In this document: positions 52,561 to 62,754 of the stretch, in pieces
Layout: every line of letters begins with the position of its first letter
Position numbering within the stretch: position 1 is the first letter of the stretch
Assembly (NCBI RefSeq): GCF_006152115.1
Contig: NZ_VDFU01000008.1
Location: 1 to 64,000 of the forward strand
Length of the DNA stretch: 64,000 nucleotides
Origin: Rubellimicrobium rubrum
GTDB lineage: Bacteria > Pseudomonadota > Alphaproteobacteria > Rhodobacterales > Rhodobacteraceae
Direction: 5' to 3'
Program-made: the position numbers and the translations under genes
The notes under the pieces: generated by a model
What the model saw: only the letters and a program-made list of their open reading frames with translations
Database searches by the model: none
What the model was told of the DNA's origin: nothing

Positions 52561-54939
52561 ATGTCCGAGCCCCTGCCCATCGACGCCGTCTTGCCCGACC
52601 TCCTCGCAGCCCTGGCCCGGCACGGTCAGGCCGTGCTGCAGGCCCCCCCCGGGGCGGGCAAGACGACGCGGGTTCCGCTCGCACTGCTCGGGGCCGGCAC
52701 GCCGGGCCGGATCGTCATGCTGGAGCCCCGCCGCCTCGCCACGCGCGCCGCCGCCGAACGCATGGCGCAGACGCTGGGCGAGCCGGTGGGGAGGACCGTC
52801 GGCTACCGGATGCGGGGCGAATCGAAGGTCTCGCCCGACACCCGGATCGAGGTCCTAACCGAAGGCATCCTGACCCGGATGATCCAGTCCGACCCCGACC
52901 TGCCCGGCGTGGGCGCGCTCCTGTTCGACGAGTTCCACGAGCGGTCCCTTGCGGCCGACCTCGGCCTCGCGCTGGCCATTGAGTCCCGGGGCGCGCTCCG
53001 CCCCGATCTGCAGCTCCTCGTCATGTCCGCGACGCTCGACGCGCAGCCCGTGGCCGACCTGATGGGCGCGCCGGTCGTGACCGCCGAGGGGCGCGCCTAT
53101 CCCGTGGATCTCCGCTGGCTGCCCCGCCCGCTGGGCGACACGCGGCTGGAGACCGCCACCGCGAGCGCCATCCGCGAGGCGCTGGAGACGGTGGAGGGCG
53201 ATATCCTCGCTTTCCTGCCCGGCGAAGCCGAGATCCGGCGGACCGAGGCGCTGCTTTCGGGCCTTCCCGACATCGCCGTCCGCCCCCTCTACTCCGCCCT
53301 GCCCGCCCCCGCGCAGCGGCTCGCGCTGGAACCCGCGCCGATCCGCAAGGTGGTGCTGGCCACCTCCATCGCGGAAACCTCGCTCACCATTCCCGGCATC
53401 CGGGCCGTGGTGGATGCGGGCCGGGCCCGCCGCTCTCGCTTTGACCCCGGCTCCGGCATGTCCGCGCTGGTGACCGAGCGCGTGACCAAGGCCGAGGCCA
53501 CCCAGCGCGCGGGCCGCGCCGGTCGGGTTGCCCCCGGCATCGGCTGGCGGCTCTGGACGCGGGGCGAGGAAGGCGGCCTCCAGCCCTTCCCCCCGCCCGA
53601 GATCCTGGCCGCCGACCTCGCCCCCCTCGCGCTCGACCTCGCGCTCTGGGGCTCGGAGGACCTGCCCTTCCTGACCCCGCCTCCCGCGGGCGCGATGGCC
53701 GAGGCGCGACGGCTCCTCACCGACCTCGGGGCGTTGGAGGACGGCCGCATCACCGCGCACGGCAAGGAGATGGCTGCCCTCGCCGTCCACCCGCGCCTCG
53801 CGCACATGCTCCTGAAGGCAGGCAAGCCAGCCGCCCTGCTGGCCGCGATCCTGTCGGAAAGCGAACGGCCGCTGCCCGGCTCCGCCGACCTGTCGCCCCT
53901 TCTCGACGGCAGGCTCCGCCCCGAGTCCCGCGACCGCCTGAAACGCGAATCCCAGCGCCTCGCCCGCCTCGCGCCGGACCGGCCCGCGATGGATAGGGGC
54001 GCGATGGCGGCTCTGGCCTATCCGGACCGCATCGCGCTCCGCCGCCCCGGCGAGGCCCCGCGCTTTCTCCTGTCCGGCGGTCGCGGCGCGGTCGCCTCTC
54101 CCGGAGACCCCCTCGGCGCCCAACGGCTCCTTGTCGTGACCGACCTTGACGGGGCAGGCGAGGAGGCGCGCATCCGCGCCGCCCTCCCCCTTGACGAGTC
54201 CGATCTCCGCGCCGTCCTCAAGGACCGCATCCGCACCATGGAGGAGGCGGTCTGGTTGTCCCGCGAGGGCCGCGTGCAGGCCCGGCGGCAGGAGCGGCTG
54301 GGCGCGCTCGTCCTGTCCGACCGCGCGTGGGAGACCGTGCCGTCCGAGGCGATCTCCCGTGCGATGCTCGATGGCGTGCGGGGTCTCGGCCTTCGCTTGT
54401 CCGGGGCCACTGAACGCTTCCGCTCGCGCGTCATGCTCGCCCGGTCGGCGGGCGGCGACCTGCCGGACCTTTCCGATGCGGCGCTTCTGGACACGCCGGA
54501 GGATTGGCTCCTCCCCTGGCTCGAGGGCGTGCGGACCGAGGCCGACTGGCGGCGCCTCGACCTCCTCCCCGCCCTTCGCGGGATGCTGTCGCACGCGCAG
54601 ATGCAGGAGGTGGACCGCATCCTCCCTGCCCATTTCACCACGCCGCTCGGGCGCAGCATCCCCATCGACTATGCCCAGGACGGGCCGGAGATCGCCGTCC
54701 GCCTTCAGGAAATGCTGGGCGTCACCGCGCACCCGATGGCGGCGGGCAAGCCCATCCGCGTCACCCTCCTGTCCCCCGGCCAGAAGCCCATCGCAGTGGT
54801 CTCGGACCTTCCGGGCTTCTGGCGCAGCAGCTACCCCGAGGTCCGCAAGGAGATGCGCGGGCGCTACCCCCGCCACCCCTGGCCCGAAAGCCCCTGGGAG
54901 GCGGAGCCGACGCTCCGCGCCAAGCCTCGGGGGACCTGA
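52561..54939 (+). CDS. hrpB: ATP-dependent helicase HrpB
   Basis: DEAH-type helicase of 792 residues. Motif I is APPGAGKTTRVPLALL, motif II DEFHER, motif III SATLDA, and motif VI lies in TQRAGRAGRVAPG. Helicase-associated and HrpB C-terminal domains complete the normal length of about 800. The role is not settled in most bacteria. ATG 52561 begins the family similarity. Confidence 0.93.
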   Translation: MSEPLPIDAVLPDLLAALARHGQAVLQAPPGAGKTTRVPLALLGAGTPGRIVMLEPRRLATRAAAERMAQTLGEPVGRTVGYRMRGESKVSPDTRIEVLTEGILTRMIQSDPDLPGVGALLFDEFHERSLAADLGLALAIESRGALRPDLQLLVMSATLDAQPVADLMGAPVVTAEGRAYPVDLRWLPRPLGDTRLETATASAIREALETVEGDILAFLPGEAEIRRTEALLSGLPDIAVRPLYSALPAPAQRLALEPAPIRKVVLATSIAETSLTIPGIRAVVDAGRARRSRFDPGSGMSALVTERVTKAEATQRAGRAGRVAPGIGWRLWTRGEEGGLQPFPPPEILAADLAPLALDLALWGSEDLPFLTPPPAGAMAEARRLLTDLGALEDGRITAHGKEMAALAVHPRLAHMLLKAGKPAALLAAILSESERPLPGSADLSPLLDGRLRPESRDRLKRESQRLARLAPDRPAMDRGAMAALAYPDRIALRRPGEAPRFLLSGGRGAVASPGDPLGAQRLLVVTDLDGAGEEARIRAALPLDESDLRAVLKDRIRTMEEAVWLSREGRVQARRQERLGALVLSDRAWETVPSEAISRAMLDGVRGLGLRLSGATERFRSRVMLARSAGGDLPDLSDAALLDTPEDWLLPWLEGVRTEADWRRLDLLPALRGMLSHAQMQEVDRILPAHFTTPLGRSIPIDYAQDGPEIAVRLQEMLGVTAHPMAAGKPIRVTLLSPGQKPIAVVSDLPGFWRSSYPEVRKEMRGRYPRHPWPESPWEAEPTLRAKPRGT

Positions 54940-54943
54940 GGCG

Positions 54944-56389
54944 CTACTGCGCCTTGGGATCGGCCACCTTGTCCACGATCGTCACGGCCCATGGCCCGTG
55001 CTGATGCACCGCGCCCGTGTCGAGCCGCACGAAGCCGTGCCGCCCGAAGTAGTCGCGCTGCCCCTGGATCAGGTCCGTCGTCCCACGCCCCTGCGAGAAC
55101 GTGTCGGCAAAGGCCAGCGCCGCCGACAGCGCCGGGACCGGATGCCCGCCCAGCACCGCCGCCGCCACGACCCGGCGCAGGGACGGCAGCGACGCCCGCA
55201 GGTCCGCCGCAAAGGCGGGCGCAAGGATCAGCTGCCCATGCGGCATCTCCCCCCGGAAGGCCGCCGCGATATCGCCCAGGAGCGCCGAACGGATGATGCA
55301 GCCCGCGCGCCACGTCTCCGAAACCCGCGCTTGGTCAAGGCCCCAGCCGTAGGTCTCGGACGCCGCCTGCAGGATGCGGAAGCCCTGCGCATAGGCCACG
55401 ATCCGGCCCGCCAGCAGCGCGCCTTCCAACTCGGTCTCGGACAACTCCAGGGGCTTGCGCTCGGTGCCCAGGATCTGTTCCCCGACCTCCCGGGTGGCCT
55501 TCTCCGCCGACCAGCCCCGCGCGCCGACGGCGGCCTCGATGGCCGAGGCGCTCTGGCCCAGGGCCAACGCCTCTACGACGGTCCAGCGCCCGGTGCCCTT
55601 CTGCCCCGCCTGATCGAGGATCACGTCCACCAACGGCAGCCCCGTGGCCGGGTCCACCGCCGACAGCACCGCCGCCGTGATCTCCACGAGGTAGCTCTTG
55701 AGCCGCCCCTGGTCCCACTGCCCGAACAGGGCCCCGATCTCGGCCGGGGCCTTGCCCTGCCCGTGGCGCAGCAGGCCATAGACCTCGGCGATCAGCTGCA
55801 TGTCGGCGTATTCGATGCCGTTGTGCACCGTCTTGACGAAATGCCCGGCCCCATCCGGCCCCATAAGCGCCGCACAGGGCTGCCCCTCGTAGGTGGCGGC
55901 GATGGCCTCGAACACCGGGGCGAGGTGCGCCCAGGACTCGGGCCGTCCGCCTGCCATGATCGCGGGCCCGTGGCGCGCGCCCTCCTCTCCGCCGGACACG
56001 CCGACGCCCATGAAGATCAGTCCCTGCGCCTCGAGCGCGGCGGCGCGGCGGCGGGTGTCGTGGAAGTCGGCGTTGCCGCAGTCCACGATCGTGTCGCCGG
56101 GCGAGAGATGCGGCAGCAGCGCCTCGATCGCCGTGTCAACGGCGGGCCCGGCATCGACCATCAGGATGATCGCGCGCGGTGGCGCCATCGCGGCAGCCAT
56201 GGCCGCGAGGCTGTCGTGCCCCGTGGCCCGCGCGCCCAGCGGCCCGGCGGCCTGGACGAACGGCGGTACCTTGGACGCCGTGCGGTTGCCCACATGCAGC
56301 GCAAAGCCCTTTTCCAGGATGTTGAGCGCGAGCGCCGATCCCATCACCCCCAGGCCATAGAGCCCCAGGCTCGCCGTCATCTCTCGCAT
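54944..56389 (-). CDS. gnd: 6-phosphogluconate dehydrogenase (decarboxylating)
   Basis: Oxidises 6-phosphogluconate to ribulose-5-phosphate with NADPH in the pentose phosphate pathway; 481 residues, the long dimeric form. The start is GLYGLGVMGSALALNILE with the NADP fold and NRTASK; the substrate segment is GVGVSGGEEGARHGPAIM and the catalytic Lys-Asn pair lies in HFVKTVHNGIEYADMQLIAE. ATG 56389 has GGAGA seven bases upstream; ATG 56380 is possible. Confidence 0.93.
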   Translation of the reverse strand: MREMTASLGLYGLGVMGSALALNILEKGFALHVGNRTASKVPPFVQAAGPLGARATGHDSLAAMAAAMAPPRAIILMVDAGPAVDTAIEALLPHLSPGDTIVDCGNADFHDTRRRAAALEAQGLIFMGVGVSGGEEGARHGPAIMAGGRPESWAHLAPVFEAIAATYEGQPCAALMGPDGAGHFVKTVHNGIEYADMQLIAEVYGLLRHGQGKAPAEIGALFGQWDQGRLKSYLVEITAAVLSAVDPATGLPLVDVILDQAGQKGTGRWTVVEALALGQSASAIEAAVGARGWSAEKATREVGEQILGTERKPLELSETELEGALLAGRIVAYAQGFRILQAASETYGWGLDQARVSETWRAGCIIRSALLGDIAAAFRGEMPHGQLILAPAFAADLRASLPSLRRVVAAAVLGGHPVPALSAALAFADTFSQGRGTTDLIQGQRDYFGRHGFVRLDTGAVHQHGPWAVTIVDKVADPKAQ

Positions 56390-56588
56390 CCCGTCTCTCC
56401 CTGGCTGCGTGTCCCGTTCAGTTAGCGGCTTGCCCGGGGAATGAGCAACCATCGACCGGGCCGTGGCCGATTGGCCTCTGTTCAACGAAAGATTGTTCGC
56501 TACAACTTAACATAGTTCTGCGGAACGCCGTGAATGATGTCATAGGCTGGCGCGGAACCCGTTCACCGTTTCCGAGTTACTTCTACCC

Positions 56589-57053
56589 ATGACGTTGCAG
56601 CCGAACAACCTGGCCATCCGCTTCCCTCGCCGCCATCTCGAACCTCGCTTCGCGCAGTTGGCGGCGCTGTGCTGGCGCAAGGGCAAGAGGGGACCCGAGG
56701 TGCTGCTCGTCACATCCTCCTCCGGTCGCTGGATCCTGCCAAAGGGCTGGCCCATGGAAGGAAAGACCCACGCCGAGGCCGCCATGGTCGAGGCCTGGGA
56801 AGAAGGGGGCGTGTCGCGCGGCAAGGCCTCGCGCAAGCCGCTCGGAAGCTATGTCGCCATCAAGCGGACATCCGAAGGCGACGATCTCCTTTGCCTGCAC
56901 CACGTCTACGCCATCAAGGTCCGCGAGTCCCTGGACGTCTTCCCCGAGGCGCATCGGCGGGATCGCATCTGGGTCACCCCCGAAGAGGCGGCCCGCCTCG
57001 TCGATGAGGAAGGCCTCCGCGAGATCCTGCTGAACTTCCGCCGCGCAACCTGA
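56589..57053 (+). CDS. NUDIX hydrolase
   Basis: Protein of 154 residues with a Nudix fold (ILPKGWPMEGKTHAEAAMVE, then AWEEGG). The Nudix box is nearly standard, but the REUXEE arginine is replaced by valine (MVEAWEEGG), and the Glu metal ligands are kept. The family includes diphosphoinositol and nucleoside-diphosphate hydrolases. ATG 56589 follows a 200-base spacer of lower GC that probably holds its promoter. Confidence 0.82.
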   Translation: MTLQPNNLAIRFPRRHLEPRFAQLAALCWRKGKRGPEVLLVTSSSGRWILPKGWPMEGKTHAEAAMVEAWEEGGVSRGKASRKPLGSYVAIKRTSEGDDLLCLHHVYAIKVRESLDVFPEAHRRDRIWVTPEEAARLVDEEGLREILLNFRRAT

Positions 57054-57132
57054 CACCCGCCGCCTGACGCGCGCGGGCTTGCGGCCGACTTCGCGACGCC
57101 CTTAATCAGGGACAGCGCCTCTGGGGAATGGA

Positions 57133-57807
57133 ATGCATCAGGACGATCCGCTTCGGGACGAGGCCGACGAGGCCACGGGCCCCCTGCGCCGGCGGCGCAC
57201 GATGCCCCCGCGCAAGAAGCTGGCGCAGATCCTGGACGAGTTGGCCGCCGACGCGACCCGGACCCGCATCTCGCTGGCCGACTTGGTGCAGGCCATGCAT
57301 GGCCGCGCCTTCGGGGCCCTCCTGCTGATCTTCGCGCTGCCCAACGCGCTGCCGGCGATCCCCGGCACCTCGGGCATCCTGGGGCTGCCGCTGGTGTTCC
57401 TGGCGTTCCAGATGATGCTGGGCAAGGAGCCCTGGCTGCCCCGCTTCATCGCCCTGCGCTCCATGCCACGCGACGACTTCGCCAACCTCGTGGAGCGGAT
57501 CAATCCCTGGCTCGAATGGGCCGACCGCTTCACCGCCCCCCGCATCCAGATTCTGGCCGAGCCGTTGGCGCAGCGGCTGATCGGCGGCTTCTGCCTTTTG
57601 CTGTCGGTCGTGCTCGCGCTGCCGGTGCCCTTCGTCAACATGCTGCCGGGGGCCGCGCTCTGCCTGATCGGTCTGGGCGTGCTCGAACGCGACGGGCTTT
57701 GGATGAGCGGGGGGATCGCCGTGGGTGTCGTGGCGGTGATCGTGGCCGCCTTCGTGATCACCGTCCTGTCGGGCGGGGCCTGGTTCATCTTCACCAACGC
57801 CTTTTGA
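57133..57807 (+). CDS. ExoD family exopolysaccharide synthesis protein
   Basis: Inner-membrane protein of 224 residues with about four hydrophobic segments. Characteristic regions are LADLVQAMHGRAFGALLLIF, ALPNALPAIPGTSGILGLPL and SMPRDDFANLVERINPWLEW. ExoD was named from Sinorhizobium exopolysaccharide mutants; a direct role is not shown. ATG 57133 is the most likely start, 79 bases after the Nudix gene. Confidence 0.85.
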   Translation: MHQDDPLRDEADEATGPLRRRRTMPPRKKLAQILDELAADATRTRISLADLVQAMHGRAFGALLLIFALPNALPAIPGTSGILGLPLVFLAFQMMLGKEPWLPRFIALRSMPRDDFANLVERINPWLEWADRFTAPRIQILAEPLAQRLIGGFCLLLSVVLALPVPFVNMLPGAALCLIGLGVLERDGLWMSGGIAVGVVAVIVAAFVITVLSGGAWFIFTNAF

Positions 57808-57859
57808 CGGGGCACCTCCGGCCCGCTAGGCTTCTGCGATCCCCATCCAAGGAGGCCCC

Positions 57860-59731
57860 ATGGCCGCCGCAGAAGCCGTCGCTCACGGCCCCGATCTCGC
57901 CGCTGCCGTGACCCTGCTTGGGGCTGCCGTGGTGGCGGTGCCCATCTTCCGCCGCCTGGGGTTGGGCTCGGTCCTGGGCTACCTTGCGGCGGGGCTCGTC
58001 ATGGGGCCCTTCGGCTTCCACGTCATCCAGGACCCCGAGGCGATGCTCCATGTCGCGGAGCTGGGCGTGGTGCTGTTCCTGTTCATCATCGGCCTCGAGA
58101 TGGAGCCGCGCCGGCTCTGGTCGATGCGGCAGGACATCTTCGGGCTGGGGCTCGCGCAGGTTGTCGCCTGCATGGCGCTGCTCAGTTGGGTGGGCGTGGC
58201 ACTGGGCTATTCGGTCGCCACCTCGCTGATCGCGGGGACGGGCTTCGTGCTCACCTCGACCGCCATCGTCATGCAGATGCTGAACGAACGCGGCGACCTG
58301 TCCCGCGAAAAGGGGCAGCACATCGTCTCGATCCTCCTGCTCGAGGATCTCGCCATCGTGCCGCTCCTGGCCCTGGTGGCCTTCCTGGCCCCTGGCGGCG
58401 GCGAGCCGATGACGGGGGGCGAGCGGGCGATGTCCGTCGCTGTCGGGCTTGGTGCCATCGCGCTGCTGATCGTCGCGGGGCGCTACCTTCTCAACCCGCT
58501 GTTCCGGGTCCTCGCCACCTTTGGCGGCCGCGAGGTGATGACGGCTGGGGCGCTTCTCGTGGTGCTGGGCTCGGCGCTGCTCCTGCAGGGCGGCGGCCTG
58601 TCGGCGGCCATGGGGGCCTTCCTGGCCGGGGTGCTGCTGTCCGAGTCCACCTTCCGCCACCAGCTCGAGGCCGACATCGAGCCCTTCCGCGGCCTGCTCC
58701 TCGGCCTGTTCTTCCTGGCCGTGGGCATGTCGCTGGATCTGGCGGTGATCGCCGAGGAGTGGCCGGTGATCCTGCTCACCGTGGCCGCCTACATCCTCCT
58801 CAAATCCGCTGGCATCTACGCCGTGGCCCGCCTGTTCCGGGCCTCGCACGCCGAGGCGGTGGAACGGACCGTGCTGATGGCCCAAGGGGGCGAGTTCGCT
58901 TTCGTCCTCTACGGGGCCGCCCTGGCGGTCGGGCTGATCGACGCGCGTGGATCGGCCATGCTCACGGCCATCATCATCATCTCGATGATCCTCACCCCCC
59001 TGCTCATCTTTGCCCATGACCGGTTCGCGCGCGGCAGCACCGAGGCGGACGACAGCGACATGGAGGCCCCGGACGGTTTGGACGGATCGGTCCTGCTGAT
59101 CGGCTACGGGCGCTTCGGCCAGATCGTGGCCCAGGTGCTGCTGTCGCGGGGCTGGTCGGTGTCGATCATCGACACGGACACCGACATGATCCGCGTCGCG
59201 GGCTTCATGGGGATGAAGGTCTATTTCGGCGACGGCGCGCGGCTCGACATCCTGCACGCGGCAGGCGCCCACGAGGCGCGCGCCATCCTCATCTGCATCG
59301 ACCGCCCCGAGGCCTCGGTCCGCATCGCCGAGATCATCAAGGCCGAATACCCCCTGGTCCCGGTCTATGCCCGCGCCTACGACCGCGCCCATGCGCTGGC
59401 GCTGGTCCGCGCCGGGGTCGATTTCCAGATCCGCGAAACTCTGGAAAGCGCGCTCACCCTGGGGGCCCGCACGCTCGACGACCTGGGCGAAGCCCCGGAG
59501 GTGGTGGAGGAGGTCCTCGCCGCGGTGCGCAGGCGCGACGCGGACCGCTTCGCCGCGCAGATGGCCGGCGACCTCACGAGCGGGCGGGAGCTTCTCCTGT
59601 CGAACCTGCCCGACCACCTGAGGGACGCTGCCCGCGCCACGACCCTGCCGCAGAGCCTGTCGGGCTTCGGCCCGACCTACGGGTCGGGCGTGTCGGCGCC
59701 CCAGGACGGCCCCACGCCGTCCTCGGGCTAG
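57860..59731 (+). CDS. CPA2 family monovalent cation/proton antiporter with TrkA-N domain
   Basis: Kef-type transporter of 623 residues. About twelve transmembrane helices (residues 10-390) start with LGSVLGYLAAGLVMGPFG and include the family segment TAIVMQMLNERG. A cytoplasmic NAD-binding RCK domain follows (LLIGYGRFGQIVAQVLLSRG near residue 412), ending in a regulatory tail. It probably exports potassium in exchange for protons under electrophile or alkaline stress. KefB and KefC cannot be separated. The start ATG 57860 follows AAGGAGG. Confidence 0.87.
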   Translation: MAAAEAVAHGPDLAAAVTLLGAAVVAVPIFRRLGLGSVLGYLAAGLVMGPFGFHVIQDPEAMLHVAELGVVLFLFIIGLEMEPRRLWSMRQDIFGLGLAQVVACMALLSWVGVALGYSVATSLIAGTGFVLTSTAIVMQMLNERGDLSREKGQHIVSILLLEDLAIVPLLALVAFLAPGGGEPMTGGERAMSVAVGLGAIALLIVAGRYLLNPLFRVLATFGGREVMTAGALLVVLGSALLLQGGGLSAAMGAFLAGVLLSESTFRHQLEADIEPFRGLLLGLFFLAVGMSLDLAVIAEEWPVILLTVAAYILLKSAGIYAVARLFRASHAEAVERTVLMAQGGEFAFVLYGAALAVGLIDARGSAMLTAIIIISMILTPLLIFAHDRFARGSTEADDSDMEAPDGLDGSVLLIGYGRFGQIVAQVLLSRGWSVSIIDTDTDMIRVAGFMGMKVYFGDGARLDILHAAGAHEARAILICIDRPEASVRIAEIIKAEYPLVPVYARAYDRAHALALVRAGVDFQIRETLESALTLGARTLDDLGEAPEVVEEVLAAVRRRDADRFAAQMAGDLTSGRELLLSNLPDHLRDAARATTLPQSLSGFGPTYGSGVSAPQDGPTPSSG

Positions 59732-59735
59732 GGGG

Positions 59736-61106
59736 TCAGACCCGCGCGCCCCACAGGTCGTATTCGCCCGCCTCCTCGACCTCGACGGTCACGAGGTCTC
59801 CGGGCTTCAGCCCCTCGAAGCCTTCGTCGATGAACAGGTTGCCGTCGATCTGGGGCGCGTCGCCCTTGGTGCGGCAGGTCGCACCGTCCTCGTCCACCTC
59901 ATCGACCAGCACCTCCATCCGGGTGCCGACCTTGGTGGCCAGCTTGGCTTCGGAGATGGCCTGCGCCTTCTCCATGAACCGCTCCCACCGCTCCTGCTTG
60001 ACCTCCGGGGCCACATGGTCCGGCAGCGCGTTGGACCGCGCCCCCTTCACGTCCTCGTACTGGAAGCAGCCCACGCGATCGAGTTGCGCCTCGTCCAGCC
60101 AATCCAGCAACGTCTCGAACTCCGCCTCCGTCTCGCCGGGGTAGCCGACGATGAAGGTGCTCCGCAGCACGATCTCGGGGCAGATGGACCGCCAGGCTGC
60201 GATCTCGTCCAGGGTCTTCGCGGCGGCGGCGGGCCGGGCCATGCGACGCAGCGTGTCGGGATGCGCGTGCTGGAACGGGATGTCGAGGTACGGGAGCACC
60301 AGACCCTCGGTCATCAGCGGGATCAGGTCGCGCACATGCGGGTACGGATAGACATAATGAAGCCGCACCCAGGCCCCCAACGACCCAAGGTCCCGTGCGA
60401 GGTTGGTGATATGTGCCCGGTGCCCCCGCTCCTCGGCATGCTTCAGGTCCACGCCATAGGCCGAGGTGTCCTGCGAGATGACCAGCAGTTCCTTCACCCC
60501 CGCTGCGACCAGCCGTTCGGCCTCCTTCACCACGGCAAAGGCCGGGCGCGACACCAGTCGCCCGCGCATGTCCGGGATGATGCAGAACTTGCATTTGTGG
60601 TTACAGCCCTCCGAGATCTTGAGGTAGCTGTAGTGCCGGGGAGTCAGCGACACCTGCTGAGCGGGCAGCAGGTCGATGAACGGGTTGGGCGACGGCGGCA
60701 CGGCGGCGTGGACCGCGTCCAAGACCTGCTCGTACTGGTGCGGGCCCGTGACGGCCAGCACCTTGGGATGCGCGCCCGTGATGTATTCGGGCTCGGCGCC
60801 CAGGCACCCGGTCACCACCACCTTGCCGTTCTGCGCGATGGCCTCGCCGATGGCCTCCAGGCTTTCCGCCTTGGCGCTATCGAGGAAGCCGCAGGTGTTC
60901 ACGATCACCGCATCGGCCCCCGAATAGTCGGGCGAGATGGCATACCCTTCGGCCCGCAGCCGCGTCAGGATGCGCTCGCTGTCCACCAGCGCCTTGGGGC
61001 AGCCAAGGCTCACCATGCCGATGGTCGGCTGGCCGGGGCGGGCCACGTCGGCGATCTTCAGCTTGGGCGCGAGGTCGGGGCGAAGGTTCGGCGGATTGAG
61101 CGTCAT
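59736..61106 (-). CDS. rimO: Ribosomal protein S12 methylthiotransferase RimO
   Basis: Radical SAM enzyme of 456 residues that methylthiolates an Asp of S12. The N-terminal UPF0004 domain has cysteines in [26 protein letters not shown] and VTGCLGAE; the radical SAM cluster is in [11 protein letters not shown]; a TRAM domain closes the protein ([18 protein letters not shown]). The context and S12-type sequence favour RimO over MiaB. ATG 61106. Confidence 0.94.
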   Translation of the reverse strand: MTLNPPNLRPDLAPKLKIADVARPGQPTIGMVSLGCPKALVDSERILTRLRAEGYAISPDYSGADAVIVNTCGFLDSAKAESLEAIGEAIAQNGKVVVTGCLGAEPEYITGAHPKVLAVTGPHQYEQVLDAVHAAVPPSPNPFIDLLPAQQVSLTPRHYSYLKISEGCNHKCKFCIIPDMRGRLVSRPAFAVVKEAERLVAAGVKELLVISQDTSAYGVDLKHAEERGHRAHITNLARDLGSLGAWVRLHYVYPYPHVRDLIPLMTEGLVLPYLDIPFQHAHPDTLRRMARPAAAAKTLDEIAAWRSICPEIVLRSTFIVGYPGETEAEFETLLDWLDEAQLDRVGCFQYEDVKGARSNALPDHVAPEVKQERWERFMEKAQAISEAKLATKVGTRMEVLVDEVDEDGATCRTKGDAPQIDGNLFIDEGFEGLKPGDLVTVEVEEAGEYDLWGARV

Positions 61107-61221
61107 GCGGGCAGCCTCTGGCGGGATGGGCGGACATAGCGGCTTCACGCCCGCATGAAAAGTGGGACGCCTTGCCACGCCCATGCGCCTTCCGTCAGAT
61201 GCCAGCAACAACGGAGCCATC

Positions 61222-62247
61222 ATGACCGACCGTCCCCTGATCCTCGCCTGTCCGCTACCCCGAACGCTGCCCCTTCTTTTTGCGCCCGACCTGCTGCGCG
61301 GATTGTTCGACCGCTACGACGTGATAGAGACCACCGATGACGCGCTGCCCCACCTGCCCCCCGACACGCTGCGCGAGGCCCGCTACGTCATCGGCCAGCC
61401 GCCCCTGACGCCGGACCTGCTGGCGCGGATGGAGTCGCTGCGCTGCATCTTCAACGTCGAATCCAACCTCCTCCCCAACATGCCCTACGAGGACGCCTTC
61501 GCGCGCGGCATCCATGTCGTGACGACCGGCGCGGTCTTCGCGGAACCCGTGGCCGAGATCGGGCTGGGCTTCGCGCTGAGCCTCGCCCGCAATATCCACG
61601 GCGCTGACGCCGATTTCCGCGCGGGCCGGGAGCAGTGGGGCGGCGAAGGCAATGCCGCGGCGCGGCTCCTCACCGGCTCGACGGTCGGCATCCTCGGCAT
61701 GGGAATGCTCGGGCAGGCCGTGGCGCGGGTTCTGGGCGGCTTCCGGCCCCGGCTCCTTGCCCACGACCCCTGGCAAGCCCCGTCCGTCACCCGCGCGCTG
61801 GGGGCCGAGCCGGTGGACCTGTCCACGCTGCTGTCCCAGTCCGAGACGCTGTTCGTCACCGCCGCCGTGACGAGCGAGAACCAGGGCTTCCTGGGGGCCG
61901 AGACCTTTGCCAAGATGCCCAAGGGCGCCGCGCTGATCCTTTTGTCCCGCGCGGGCGTGGTGGATTTCGACGCGCTGATCGAGGCCGTCCGCTCGGGCCA
62001 TATCCAGGCGGCGAGCGACGTCTTCCCCGAAGAGCCCCTGCCCCTCGACCACCCTGTCCGGAGCCTCCCCGGCTTCCTGCTGTCCGCCCACCGCGCGGGC
62101 GCACTCGACATCGCGTTCAAGCGGATGGGCGAAATGGTGATGGAGGATCTGGCGCTCCTCGACCGCGACCTGCCACCCCAGGTCTGTCGCCGCGCCGAGC
62201 GCGAGACGGTGGCGCGCTTCCGCTCCAAGCCGGTCACGACGAACTAG
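61222..62247 (+). CDS. D-2-hydroxyacid dehydrogenase family protein
   Basis: Protein of 341 residues. The NAD-binding motif is [17 protein letters not shown]. The catalytic residues are all in place: Arg in [11 protein letters not shown], Glu in DVFPEEPLP, His in SAHRAGALD. The substrate domain is split around the NAD domain as usual. Glyoxylate, hydroxypyruvate or phosphoglycerate could be the substrate; none is evident. ATG 61222. Confidence 0.83.
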   Translation: MTDRPLILACPLPRTLPLLFAPDLLRGLFDRYDVIETTDDALPHLPPDTLREARYVIGQPPLTPDLLARMESLRCIFNVESNLLPNMPYEDAFARGIHVVTTGAVFAEPVAEIGLGFALSLARNIHGADADFRAGREQWGGEGNAAARLLTGSTVGILGMGMLGQAVARVLGGFRPRLLAHDPWQAPSVTRALGAEPVDLSTLLSQSETLFVTAAVTSENQGFLGAETFAKMPKGAALILLSRAGVVDFDALIEAVRSGHIQAASDVFPEEPLPLDHPVRSLPGFLLSAHRAGALDIAFKRMGEMVMEDLALLDRDLPPQVCRRAERETVARFRSKPVTTN

Positions 62248-62253
62248 GCGGGA

Positions 62254-62754
62254 TCAGATGCCGAAGGCGGGATGGTAGCCCACGGCGCCCGTGGGCTCGT
62301 CCCCAAAGGGCAGGACGAACAAATGCTCGGCCGGCAGGCCCGGTGCATGGAGCCCGCGCGGTGGGCGGAACCCGAAGCGCCCGTAGTAGCCACCGTCCCC
62401 CAGCAGGACGCAGCCTCCTGACCCCAACCCGCGCAGCCGGGTCAGCGCTTCGACGATCAGGCCGCTCCCGATCCCTTGGCCCTGACGCTCCGGCAGGACC
62501 GCGACAGGCCCCAGGCCGTGCCACCCGGACGGTCCCCCGTCCAGAGTGACCGGAGAGACGATCACCTGCCCGACCACACGCCCGGTGTCCTCGGCCACAA
62601 GGGCAACCGTCGCGGCCCCGGCGTCGTGCAGCGCGGCATGGATGCGCGCCTCGGTCCCGCTCGCATAGGGACGGCCTGCAAAGGCCGAAACGACAAGGGC
62701 GGCGACCGCCTCGCGATCACCGCCCTCTTCGTCCCGAATCCGGATGGCCGTCAC
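62254..62754 (-). CDS. GNAT family N-acetyltransferase
   Basis: Protein of 166 residues with acetyl-CoA binding motif A in PVAVLPERQGQGIGSGLI and the segments VTAIRIRDEEGGD and LGDGGYYGRFGFRPP. It resembles the YhbS group. Substrate unknown. GTG 62754 overlaps the gcrA stop (GTGA), so it is translated from the gcrA message. Confidence 0.85.
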   Translation of the reverse strand: MTAIRIRDEEGGDREAVAALVVSAFAGRPYASGTEARIHAALHDAGAATVALVAEDTGRVVGQVIVSPVTLDGGPSGWHGLGPVAVLPERQGQGIGSGLIVEALTRLRGLGSGGCVLLGDGGYYGRFGFRPPRGLHAPGLPAEHLFVLPFGDEPTGAVGYHPAFGI